From: Mageeibacillus sp. UBA5439
GTDB lineage: Bacteria > Bacillota > Clostridia > Saccharofermentanales > DTU023
Length of the DNA: 21,600 nucleotides
Direction: 5' to 3'
NCBI GenBank assembly: GCA_002427505.1
Contig: DIRJ01000007.1
Coordinates: 1 to 21,600, forward strand
In this document: piece by piece, positions 1-7,026 of the stretch
Layout of the letters: the number at the start of each line of letters is the position of its first letter
How positions within the stretch are numbered: the first letter of the stretch is position 1
Translations under genes and position numbers: made by a program
The notes under the pieces: model-generated
Told to the model about the DNA's origin: nothing
What the model saw: only the letters and a program-made list of their open reading frames with translations
Databases searched by the model: none

Positions 1-316
1 CATCATGTTAAATGGATACTAATATTGAATCTATAAACGCTGCGACAACGACATATTAACTAAAATTTTCCGGTGGTGATATCAAGGCAGCACAGGATGA
101 GAATGGACAAAAAGATGCGACAATGGTGAACCACTAATATTCTCGAATTCTTGACGAGGATAGATCGAGAATCTCCGATATTATGGAGGAGCAATTTTAC
201 AAAAAAAAGACAATGTCGCAGATGAAGAACTTATGCAAACCGTAATGGATAATCCCGAGCTACTGACACAGTTTAAAAAGTCTGTAGATATGATGAACTC
301 GGCTAGTAAAATATAG
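1..316 (+). pseudogene. Decayed tyrosine recombinase (integrase), C-terminal remnant
   Basis: From about position 42 the third frame reads ATTTY-stop-LKFSGGDIKAAQ, then GQKDATMVNH-stop-YSRILDED, then MEEQFYKKK. This matches the C-terminal catalytic region of clostridial element integrases, whose usual form is TYKL..GGDIKAVQG..GHA...MVT..Y.HILD.D. Stops are at 57-59 and 135-137. The second sits directly before the codon for the presumed nucleophilic tyrosine (138-140), and the conserved His of the GH box has become Gln. After a run of eight A (201-208) the match continues in another frame (DNVADEELMQTVMDN...) to a stop at 314-316. That acidic and hydrophobic tail is usual for this family. The gene is therefore broken by two stops and a frameshift, and its N-terminus lies outside the window. 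It points at the 3' end of the tRNA-Arg gene, as expected for an element integrated there. Family assignment comes from remembered motifs. Confidence 0.7.
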
Positions 317-336
317 TAATAACAAAAAGTCTCAAT

Positions 337-514
337 GGTTTCTTAGCTCTATTTGATAAAACTGTGATGTACTAGAATCGAAAGGTTTTCTTAGCAAAAA
401 TGATGAATTTTGCTAAGAAAATCTAATAATAGTAAAAATGCCTCAAAAAATTTCTTAGCAAAATCCGAAAAATTTCGTCGAGGTGCCAGAATTTGAAAAA
501 TTTCTTAGCAAAAA
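337..514. repeat. TTTCTTAGC repeats, candidate integrase arm-type sites
   Basis: The 9-mer TTTCTTAGC occurs in direct orientation at 339, 387, 451 and 501, and inverted (GCTAAGAAA) at 412-420. The last three direct copies extend to TTTCTTAGCAAAA. Copies 386-399 and 408-421 form a perfect 14-bp inverted repeat with an 8-base loop. The cluster lies between the end of the decayed integrase and the tRNA-Arg 3' end. Tyrosine recombinases commonly have short arm-binding repeats beside the core site, so that role is inferred. The inverted pair alone could also be a hairpin terminator, but its T-tail is poor. Confidence 0.55.
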
Positions 515-541
515 TAATATGAAAATTTAGTTCAGAAAACG

Positions 542-586
542 AAAAAACACTTCCCTCATTTCGTAAAACTGAGGGAAGTGTTTTTT
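542..586. terminator. Bidirectional intrinsic terminator
   Basis: There is a perfect 17-bp stem (542-558 with 570-586) and an 11-base loop. The stem begins with six A and ends with six T, so it can terminate in both directions. On the minus strand it lies just beyond the tRNA-Arg gene. On the plus strand it follows the integrase remnant and repeat cluster. Confidence 0.85.
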
Positions 587-616
587 CGTTGAATCCCTTG
601 ATAACACTGCGTTTCG

Positions 617-693
617 TGGTGCGCCCGGAGGAATTTGAATCCCCGACCTACTGCTTAGGAGGCAGTTGCTCTATCCTGCTGAGCTACGAGCGC
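617..693 (-). tRNA. tRNA-Arg (anticodon CCU), complete
   Basis: The minus strand starts GCGCTCG and ends CGGGCGC plus A and an encoded CCA, giving a full acceptor stem with one G-U pair. The D-arm is GCTC...GAGC. The anticodon stem is ACTGC/GCAGT and its loop CTCCTAA gives anticodon CCU (reads AGG). The T-arm loop is TTCAAAT. The 3' end faces the element remnants. A different 5' half of a tRNA-Arg with the same anticodon lies 24 bases upstream, so this complete copy may have been brought or rebuilt by the integrated element. No convincing promoter is visible in the short gap upstream. Confidence 0.93.
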
Positions 694-717
694 GTGTATT
701 CATATGTCGGACTAACG

Positions 718-764
<47 letters not shown>

Positions 765-768
765 AGGA

Positions 769-807
769 GAAAAAACTAATGCCCTGAACATAACATGTCA
801 GGGCATT
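769..807 (-). terminator. Intrinsic terminator after tRNA-Val
   Basis: There is a perfect 10-bp stem (778-787 with 798-807) and a 10-base loop. It is followed on the minus strand by AG and a six-T run. It lies directly downstream of tRNA-Val and upstream of the truncated tRNA-Arg, so it should cut the tRNA-Arg sequences off from the tRNA-Val promoter. Confidence 0.8.
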
Positions 808-808
808 A

Positions 809-884
809 TGGTGGGCGAGGCCGGGCTCGAACCGACGACCCCCTGCGTGTAAGGCAGGTGCTCTCCCTGCTGAGCTACTCGCCC
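809..884 (-). tRNA. tRNA-Val (anticodon UAC)
   Basis: The minus strand has acceptor GGGCGAG paired with CTCGCCC, then discriminator A and an encoded CCA. The anticodon stem CCTGC/GCAGG holds the loop CTTACAC, anticodon UAC. The T-arm carries the standard GGTTCGAGCC. All arms are intact, with a promoter-like sequence upstream and a terminator downstream. Confidence 0.96.
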
Positions 885-920
885 ATAACGGGAATCAGTC
901 TACCACAAGGAAACATATTT

Positions 921-950
921 TGTATAGCCAAATTTTTCTAGCAGCGTCAT
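921..950 (-). promoter_or_regulatory. Candidate promoter for tRNA-Val
   Basis: On the minus strand a -35-like ATGACG (945-950) is separated by 18 bases from a -10-like TATACA (921-926). The predicted start would be about 30 bases before the mature tRNA. The gap 885-987 holds nothing else that I can recognise. Confidence 0.45.
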
Positions 951-987
951 AGGAAGAAATTGCTAGTGTTTTAGTAACAATTCGCAT

Positions 988-1020
988 TTAAAAGAAGGGT
1001 CGCTCTTGCAAGCGACCCTT
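988..1020 (-). terminator. Terminator of the ABC importer operon
   Basis: There is a perfect 10-bp stem (995-1004 with 1011-1020) and a six-base loop. On the minus strand it is followed by CTTTTAAA. It starts about 12 bases after the stop of the last permease gene. Confidence 0.88.
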
Positions 1021-1031
1021 CCGGTTTGGAG

Positions 1032-2531
1032 CTATGCCGGAAGCTCCAATGAAGGTTTCTTCTTTCTTTGCCAGGCATGCATGGCCAGTGCAAGAGCAAT
1101 GACTCCGTAGGAAACGAAGACGCGGAAATACTCACCAAGCATGGCATTATTGAATAGTACCTTGCCGGCCTCAGGTGCGACAATAAAGAGGGTATGGAAG
1201 AGTATTACCCCTGTAATCGCCTGCTTGTTGGTCGCTTTGCTGACGGAGGCACCTCCAATGAGCAAGGCAGCTATGGCGAATTGTCCTACCTGCAAATGCG
1301 CGCCATAGGTTGCGAATGTACCCAGGTTCTGCAGATAAATCAGCTGCCCCCAGGAGGCTAAAACCGTTGAGATGATCATCGCCAGCACACGCACACGATC
1401 TACGTTTATGCCTGAAGCGTTCGCAATTACGCGGCTTTGTCCGACGGTCCTCATATTCTGGCCAATCCTCGTCGACAGGAAGGCTGCATTGAATAGGCTT
1501 AATCCGGCAATCAAAGCCAGAGGAAGAGCGGGAACTTTTGAATTCATCAAAATCTTCTCCAGCTCCGGGATATAGGTCAGTGCATACAGGAGCACTATAG
1601 CTACTATGATCATAATGTAGCGTAGGGCTTTAAACTTGGGATCCGGGTGCAGCTTGTTACTCACAATCTTCCAGATTACATATACTATGCCGACAACTGC
1701 TATGATCAGGAAGACGTTTAAAAGGCTCAATTTGCTTGTCATCAGCATTTTTTCTACAGCCGGAACATAAGTCAGGGCATAAACAGCAGCTGCCAGCAGC
1801 AGAATTATGAGATCTTTCATAACTGATTTTTCTTTTTTCTTCAGCTTTGCGATTATCCGGAAGACGGAAACCACCGCGATGATCACAAAGAAGATCAGGA
1901 CAATGTCCACCAGTTTGACCTCGTCCAGCGCATATTTCATGTTCCCGGTCAGGTCAATCGTGTTTTTGATACCAATGCCTCCGGGAATTATCAGACTCTC
2001 TGTCTTTACCGGCAAGATTCCTCCCAGGATGTAGAGGAAAAAAAGCTGGTAGAGACCATCTGCAAAATAGCCGAGAATAAGTCCGGCAATCATTTCCGAA
2101 CCCTTCATTTTGTTAAAGAGGCGGCCGACTCCAAAGCCGAAAAGCATGGCCAGGGGAGTAGCTATCAGGAAGGCTATCAACATTCCCATAATGCTGTTGA
2201 AGCCCCAGTCAACAGCAAAGAACAGCCCTATCTGAGCAGCAATAGCCCCGATAACAATACTGAAGTTCAGTCCTAAACCTGCCAGTACCGGTATAAGGAG
2301 CGACATAACCGTGAAAGCGTTACGGCCAAAACGTATGGCGACATTCTCGATAACAAAGCTGGCTGAGTTTCCGGAGACGGCAACACCGCCTACACAAATC
2401 AGAAGGAAGAGCAGCATGACTTTGTTTTCGAAGAGCCAGGACCATAGCTTCTGCAAAAAAGTTTCCTGCTGCAGAATAACTGGATCTTCATGAGAAACAG
2501 TAGATTGATTCATTTCATTATTAGCCTTCAA
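1032..2531 (-). CDS. ABC importer permease 2 (BPD_transp_2 type, ribose/BMP family)
   Basis: This is an inner-membrane permease of about 499 residues with many hydrophobic segments. It carries the KGSEM motif (about residues 143-147) shared with the neighbouring permease, and a late cytoplasmic loop with GQSR..A...GINVDRVR that resembles the ATPase-coupling loop of ribose/nucleoside-type permeases. It would form the channel with the second permease. It is longer than usual because of an internal duplication: YALTY(V/I)P..EK.LM.SK occurs twice, about 65 residues apart. Start choice: a TTG at 2531 has a perfect AGGAGG eight bases upstream and overlaps the previous stop by 11 bases. An ATG at 2513 (MNQSTV) is possible but has no good ribosome binding site. 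It is the last gene of the operon, with a terminator just after it. Family is clear and substrate unknown. Confidence 0.88.
   Translation of the reverse strand: MKANNEMNQSTVSHEDPVILQQETFLQKLWSWLFENKVMLLFLLICVGGVAVSGNSASFVIENVAIRFGRNAFTVMSLLIPVLAGLGLNFSIVIGAIAAQIGLFFAVDWGFNSIMGMLIAFLIATPLAMLFGFGVGRLFNKMKGSEMIAGLILGYFADGLYQLFFLYILGGILPVKTESLIIPGGIGIKNTIDLTGNMKYALDEVKLVDIVLIFFVIIAVVSVFRIIAKLKKKEKSVMKDLIILLLAAAVYALTYVPAVEKMLMTSKLSLLNVFLIIAVVGIVYVIWKIVSNKLHPDPKFKALRYIMIIVAIVLLYALTYIPELEKILMNSKVPALPLALIAGLSLFNAAFLSTRIGQNMRTVGQSRVIANASGINVDRVRVLAMIISTVLASWGQLIYLQNLGTFATYGAHLQVGQFAIAALLIGGASVSKATNKQAITGVILFHTLFIVAPEAGKVLFNNAMLGEYFRVFVSYGVIALALAMHAWQRKKKPSLELPA
1536..1781 (-). repeat. Internal duplication inside permease 2
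   Basis: The segments 1731-1781 and 1536-1586 encode YALTYVPAVEKMLMTSK and YALTYIPELEKILMNSK. Each is preceded by a hydrophobic stretch, so a unit of one or two membrane segments seems duplicated. The DNA copies have diverged, which points to an old event. Confidence 0.7.
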
Positions 2532-3627
2532 CCTGGTTTCCTCCTCTCGATTTCGACAAGGCATACAGAATGATGCCGTTGGAAATAATGATACGGATTA
2601 CTTCTGACAGGGTACTTCCCTGAGGCATTAATTGCTTGATAACCGGCAAAGAAGTAGTCAGAATACCCTGAAATAGGAGAGTTCCGATAATCACGTTGGA
2701 AATTGTTGCGCGGCGGGTAGACGCGCCACCGATCAGAATTGCTGCCACACAGGCAAAGCCCATCATGAGTGGTGCATTGTATAGTTGCAGGAAACCGAAG
2801 ACCTGAGCGTACATGATAATGCCTACAGCACCCAGCACCGTTGAAATTACAGTACCGAGTATACGCATGTGGTCAACATTGATTGCATTTGACTTGGTGA
2901 AAAGTTCATTCTCACCGGCTGCGCTCATGGCTACACCCCATTTACTGCGTAAAAACAGCCACATCAGCAAACAGATGAAGAGAACGAAGAGAATAGTTCC
3001 GATCGGTACAACAACACCTCCGACTTTAAAGGCCAGCAGGTTAAGCGGGAAAGGCTGTCGGGCAGTGACATCCGGGTTGCTCATGATCCCGCCGAAGCTT
3101 TCTTCCAGGCTGATGGTGTTGCGCATACCTTCACCGGCAATGGGCCAGACCAGGGTGCCTGATTTGAAAGGCAGCGCCAGCCAGACGATGTTGGATAAGG
3201 CGATCGCGGAAAAGCCGACATAGGTCGACACTGTCATCTCCGAACCTTTAACCCGATTGAGCAAAAGTCCATAGACATAGCCTAATACTATTGCGATAGG
3301 TATGGCGATCAGCAGCGACAGACCCAGATCAGCCCAGGGCTGATATGTGCCGCTCCTGCGAAAATTCATTTCAATGGCTGTGGTGCCACCGATAAGACCG
3401 GCAACAATTCCCAGCGACACACCGAAGTTTAGTCCGATACCGCTCTGAACCCCCGGAACCATAGCCAGAACCAGAATCCCGAACATAGACCAGCGGCGCA
3501 GCACATCGCTGAACACATCTGTCAGACTCAATCCCATAATTGGAGATACTATTATCAGCAGAAGAAAAAACAAGCCGATGATTAAGCGGGGCCAGCCGAT
3601 GCGGTCAATTAAGCTTTTCATCTTCAT
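2521..3627 (-). CDS. ABC importer permease 1 (BPD_transp_2 type)
   Basis: This is an integral membrane protein of 368 residues with hydrophobic helices throughout. It has the motif NRVKGSEM in mid-protein, matching KMKGSEM of the second permease, and an AAGENELFTKSNAINVDHMR loop typical of ribose/BMP-type ABC permeases. It probably pairs with permease 2 as a heterodimeric channel. Its ATG overlaps the TGA of the ATPase gene (ATGA, 3624-3627), so the two are translationally coupled. A second Met at codon 3 is an alternative start. It ends just as permease 2 begins. No defects are seen. Confidence 0.9.
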   Translation of the reverse strand: MKMKSLIDRIGWPRLIIGLFFLLLIIVSPIMGLSLTDVFSDVLRRWSMFGILVLAMVPGVQSGIGLNFGVSLGIVAGLIGGTTAIEMNFRRSGTYQPWADLGLSLLIAIPIAIVLGYVYGLLLNRVKGSEMTVSTYVGFSAIALSNIVWLALPFKSGTLVWPIAGEGMRNTISLEESFGGIMSNPDVTARQPFPLNLLAFKVGGVVVPIGTILFVLFICLLMWLFLRSKWGVAMSAAGENELFTKSNAINVDHMRILGTVISTVLGAVGIIMYAQVFGFLQLYNAPLMMGFACVAAILIGGASTRRATISNVIIGTLLFQGILTTSLPVIKQLMPQGSTLSEVIRIIISNGIILYALSKSRGGNQVEG

Positions 3628-5228
3628 AGTTCTACCTCCTCCCCTTCCTCTATGGATAAGCCCGACATAGCCAGACCAAAAGTTGCATCAGAGGCATCCG
3701 GCGGCAATATCTTGGCCACTTTACCCTCAGCAACAATAGCTATCCGATCACAAATGGAACGCAGTTCCACCAGTTCCGAACTGATTATAATGATTGTCAT
3801 ACCCTGGTCAGCATTAATCTTGATCAGGTATTCCAGTACCAGCCTTTTCGCACCGATATCAATACCCCGGGTCGGTTCGGCCACTATCAGAATCTTCGGT
3901 TCCAGAGTCAGGGCTCTGGCCAGACAAACCTTCTGCTGATTTCCTCCGGACAGGCTCCCGGTTTTTTGCCGGGGACCGGTACTCCTGATATCAAAAATAT
4001 CAATCATTTTGAGCGCATGCTCTCTGACTTCTTTTTTATTGACTAATCTAAAGGGGCCGCCGCCGCGTGTGAATTTGTTTTTCACCTGCAGGGCGGCGAA
4101 GATAATGTTATCTTCTATCGATTCACCTAACAAAAGGCCGACTCCGCGACGGTCCTCGGAGACAAAGGCTACTTCATTTTCCAGAGCATCACCAAGCTTG
4201 CTGAAATTCAGTTTTTTTCCAAAAACCTCAGCCTCACCTTTCACAGGGTAAAGACCCATGATGCCATTGATGATTCCCAGTTTGCCCTGACCGGCCAGGC
4301 CGCCGAAGCCGAAAATCTCTCCTTTGCGTACTGATACACTCATACTCCTGACCTGCTCGCCCGGCATGTCTACGTGGAAGTTTTTCAGCTCCAGAGCGAC
4401 TTCATCGCTCTGAACTTCACGGGACTGCTTAACTTCGACCAGGCGCTCCATCTTCCGGCCGATCATCCTGCCTGCTATGTCAACTACAGTCAGCTCGTCA
4501 GTAGAAACATGATCAACCAGCTCGCCATCACGCAGGATCGTCAGGCTGTCAGCGACCGACATTACCTCGTCCAGTCTGTGTGTAATGAAAATAATCGCAA
4601 TTCCCTGCCGGGCTATGAGCTGCATAATCTGACAGAGGCGCTCAGCCTCACTTTCAGTCAGCACAGCTGTCGGTTCGTCAAAGACGAGCAGCTTTATACC
4701 GGTTTTGTCGATCTCGCGCGCTATTTCCACGAATTGTTTATAGCCAATGGGGAGTCCGGCGACTTTAACATACTCTTCAATATTAAGACCGATGCGTGAT
4801 AAGGCCTGGCGGGCATCATCCCTCATCTTTTTGCGGTCAAGTACGTCCAGGGCCGGTCCCAGAACTTTCGACAGTATTGTTGGTGTGCCTATTTCACGGC
4901 CAACCTTGATATTCTCTGTAATTGTAAAATCAGGAATCAGCATAAACTCCTGGTGAACCATTCCGATGCCACAGTGCATGGCGTCATTCGGATTCATAAT
5001 CTCTACTTTTTCACCGGAGATCTCCACTTCACCTTTAAATCCTCCTGTCGAATGAATGACAGGCATGCCGAAAAGAATGTTCATTAAGGTCGATTTGCCG
5101 GCACCATTTTCACCGACCAGGGCGTGGATTTCTCCCGGCTTCACGACCAGATCGACATCTTTCAGTACTTTATTGCCAAAATACTCCTTGCTTATCCCCT
5201 TCATGGATAGAACAGCTTGCTCGCTCAT
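3624..5228 (-). CDS. ABC importer ATPase with two nucleotide-binding domains (ribose/BMP type)
   Basis: The protein has 534 residues and two ABC domains in tandem. Domain 1 has a normal Walker A (GENGAGKST, 39-47), Walker B LLVFDEPT (180-187), the switch His (about 217) and a weak signature LPIGYKQ. Domain 2 has a degenerate Walker A (GLAGQGKL, about 310-317), a perfect signature LSGGNQQK (426-433) and VAEPTRGID in place of the usual Walker B. One good and one degenerate site is usual in the ribose/galactose and BMP lipoprotein-associated importers. It would power both permeases at the cytoplasmic face. It is separated from the binding-protein gene by about 139 bases containing a terminator, and coupled by a 4-base overlap to permease 1. 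Confidence 0.93.
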   Translation of the reverse strand: MSEQAVLSMKGISKEYFGNKVLKDVDLVVKPGEIHALVGENGAGKSTLMNILFGMPVIHSTGGFKGEVEISGEKVEIMNPNDAMHCGIGMVHQEFMLIPDFTITENIKVGREIGTPTILSKVLGPALDVLDRKKMRDDARQALSRIGLNIEEYVKVAGLPIGYKQFVEIAREIDKTGIKLLVFDEPTAVLTESEAERLCQIMQLIARQGIAIIFITHRLDEVMSVADSLTILRDGELVDHVSTDELTVVDIAGRMIGRKMERLVEVKQSREVQSDEVALELKNFHVDMPGEQVRSMSVSVRKGEIFGFGGLAGQGKLGIINGIMGLYPVKGEAEVFGKKLNFSKLGDALENEVAFVSEDRRGVGLLLGESIEDNIIFAALQVKNKFTRGGGPFRLVNKKEVREHALKMIDIFDIRSTGPRQKTGSLSGGNQQKVCLARALTLEPKILIVAEPTRGIDIGAKRLVLEYLIKINADQGMTIIIISSELVELRSICDRIAIVAEGKVAKILPPDASDATFGLAMSGLSIEEGEEVEL

Positions 5229-5298
5229 CTCCGCACTCCTTCTGCCAAAGCAAAACTTTCAGGCCTCTTTGCTTTTGACTTTACTGGCATCTTTCTTT

Positions 5299-5334
5299 AA
5301 AAACGCGCACCGACCCCCGGAGGTGTCGGTGCGC
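5299..5334 (-). terminator. Internal terminator between binding protein and ATPase genes
   Basis: A perfect 10-bp G+C-rich stem (5305-5314 with 5325-5334) is followed on the minus strand by GTTTTTAAAG. It lies between two genes of one operon, so it probably acts as a partial terminator that gives more binding protein than ATPase and permeases. Confidence 0.8.
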
Positions 5335-5367
5335 CATAAAACACTTAAAAATCCACCGTCTTATGTT

Positions 5368-6615
5368 TTACTCGATCGGCTGGCTAAAGTCGACGAACGG
5401 AGCAAGTATCAGATAGAAGTTATCCAACTCTGTGTCATCCTCCGTAATGTAGTTTGATAGTGTAATTTCACCGGCCTGATAGTCTTCAGACACTTTGGCA
5501 ATGGCTCGTTCCAGAGCAGCCCGGTTATTGCGTTCTGTGAAGACACCTTCGATAAACTCGATAGAGTATTCTACACCGGCTTCAAGCATCAGCATGTTGG
5601 CGGGTACGCCCCATGTTGACATGCGTTCTTCCTGTTCGGCCTCCAGCAGCTTGTCCTGGATAGCACTGAGCATGAACTTAACATCACCTTCGTGTCCGGT
5701 TACGTCAATATTCAATGCTGCAGGATAAGCGTGGTAAGGACTCGGGCAGCACTGTTGCGGGTAAATTCCGCCGCCTTTGAGGACTTCGCGGATCAGAGGT
5801 TCCTGCAAGCCGCAGTTGGTTGAGAAGAAGGCTGTGTCAGGACCGTACTCTGCGAGTTTCTTCGGTACATCTTCCACGATGAACTGTTGTGCGCCTGACA
5901 TGCCGGAGTCGCCGGTCGGGTCGGGTGCTTCAACGTCCATGAATTCAATGCCCAGATCTTTACAGGTTTCGATCATGATCTGACGGCGGGCTGAGATTGT
6001 GGTATAGCCCAGATGACGCGGGAAGGAATAGTGCAGCAAGCGAGTAGCTCCCATGCGGGCGGCTTCCGTATGAATTGTAACTCCCATGGACAGTTCGTCA
6101 ACCAGCATGGAGACATCAGCCTTCTCAGCGATAACTGCAGGATCTTCCGCAACAACACCGGTTATAAAGAGCATATCCGGATTTGTTTCGCGAACTTTAT
6201 CGATGGCAGCAGCAGTTCCGGGAACTGCCTGTACGAATACAATCGCTTTCACTGCCGGGTCCGAAGCGAGCTGCAAGACACCTTGAATTACTTGCTCAAC
6301 TTCGGAAGAGAAGTTATCAGGATATGTGGCGTGAACGATCTTGTCCGCACCATACTTGGCTATCATTTTCTGGGCAGCCTGATATTCTTCTTCTCCTTGA
6401 GATACTGTACCGGTGTAGATGGCGATTTTATAATCGTCAGCCACAGGTTCACTTGCTCCGGGTTCAGTGACTTCAGGTTCACTTGCTCCTGGTTCGGATG
6501 CCCCGGGGTCGGTCGCAGGCGGTGATGTCGGATCGGTCTCACTGCCGCCTCTGCAGGCAACAACTGAGAGAATCATCAGCATGGCCAGCAGAATTGCAAG
6601 AATCTTCTTGGTCAT
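5368..6615 (-). CDS. Substrate-binding lipoprotein, DUF3798-like
   Basis: The protein has 415 residues. A lipoprotein signal peptide ends in SVVAC with the lipidated Cys at about 21. A linker of GASEP-type repeats follows (about 23-60). The mature domain starts YKIAIYTGTVSQGEEEY and continues with alternating beta/alpha segments (KAIVFVQAVPGTAAAID, MLFITGVVAED) as in periplasmic-binding folds. From memory this resembles the uncharacterised DUF3798 family rather than the classical BMP proteins. Its place at the head of an ABC operon supports a role as the surface receptor. GGAGG lies six bases before the ATG. It has its own promoter and a hairpin-rich leader. The ligand is unknown: the sister systems import ribose, nucleosides or purines, but nothing here proves any of these. 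Confidence 0.82.
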   Translation of the reverse strand: MTKKILAILLAMLMILSVVACRGGSETDPTSPPATDPGASEPGASEPEVTEPGASEPVADDYKIAIYTGTVSQGEEEYQAAQKMIAKYGADKIVHATYPDNFSSEVEQVIQGVLQLASDPAVKAIVFVQAVPGTAAAIDKVRETNPDMLFITGVVAEDPAVIAEKADVSMLVDELSMGVTIHTEAARMGATRLLHYSFPRHLGYTTISARRQIMIETCKDLGIEFMDVEAPDPTGDSGMSGAQQFIVEDVPKKLAEYGPDTAFFSTNCGLQEPLIREVLKGGGIYPQQCCPSPYHAYPAALNIDVTGHEGDVKFMLSAIQDKLLEAEQEERMSTWGVPANMLMLEAGVEYSIEFIEGVFTERNNRAALERAIAKVSEDYQAGEITLSNYITEDDTELDNFYLILAPFVDFSQPIE

Positions 6616-6780
6616 AGTTTTCCTCCGTTTTTAATCCATTTGTAAGAGATGTGAGTTCCTCCGTTATGCGGAGGGTGATTCGCCGTTGGCAAATCAGTGT
6701 ACGACAACTTGACTGCTGCTTCTCGGTGGACCAAAGATGCGTTTTACAATCGCTGTTTTCTTCAAATATGAAGAAAGTAT
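6616..6780 (-). promoter_or_regulatory. Hairpin-rich 5' leader of the importer operon
   Basis: The predicted transcript leader is about 165 bases. It holds three clean hairpins: 6758-6775 (7 bp, loop of 4), 6676-6696 (9 bp with one G-U pair, loop of 3) and 6658-6674 (6 bp, loop of 5), then the GGAGG site. The last two are adjacent and both carry AACGG on the 3' side. No terminator or obvious sequestering helix is visible. I do not recognise a known riboswitch. Confidence 0.45.
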
Positions 6781-6786
6781 GAATTA

Positions 6787-6815
6787 TGTATATTTTTACA
6801 TAGACAGATTGTCAA
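6787..6815 (-). promoter_or_regulatory. Promoter of the ABC importer operon
   Basis: On the minus strand a perfect -35 TTGACA (6810-6815) is followed by a 17-base spacer and a -10 TATACA (6787-6792). The start would be near 6780. The stretch 6816-6913 shows no other feature that I can support. Confidence 0.75.
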
Positions 6816-6913
6816 GCAAAGAATTGCAATCTCAAGCCGGGTCCGGCTGACAACAAGCAGCAGATCGCGCATCTGTAGTATTTCTGCGATTTTTTACGCT
6901 ATCAGATCAGAGC

Positions 6914-6970
6914 ATAAAAACCGTAAATTGTCATTAGATAGATAAGCGTCTAATGAGTAATTTATACGGT
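6914..6970 (-). terminator. Terminator of the ccdA-tlpA operon
   Basis: A long imperfect inverted repeat pairs ACCGTATAAATT...CATTAGA with TCTAATG...AATTTACGGT on the minus strand. It is followed by TTTTTATGC and lies about 60 bases after the tlpA-like stop. A run of eight G (7009-7016 area) sits between the gene and the stem. Confidence 0.65.
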
Positions 6971-7026
6971 ATACGCATAGTTATTCAACTTGAAAGCACT
7001 ACCGTATGGGGGGGGTCATTCTTAAT

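Noticed and set aside
337..514. CRISPR array
   Set aside because: The repeated unit is only about 9-14 bases, spacing is irregular, one copy is inverted, and no cas genes are present.
4374..4799. A 141-codon plus-strand frame inside the ATPase gene
   Set aside because: It lies fully within a gene with clear ABC motifs on the other strand and encodes nothing recognisable.
6013..6525. A 170-codon plus-strand frame inside the lipoprotein gene
   Set aside because: It is antisense to a gene with signal peptide, ribosome binding site and operon context; composition explains its length.
6658..6696. Guanidine-II (mini-ykkC) riboswitch, because both hairpins contain AACGG
   Set aside because: The ACGG bases are in the 3' stem strands and not in tetraloops closed by C-G pairs as the motif requires.
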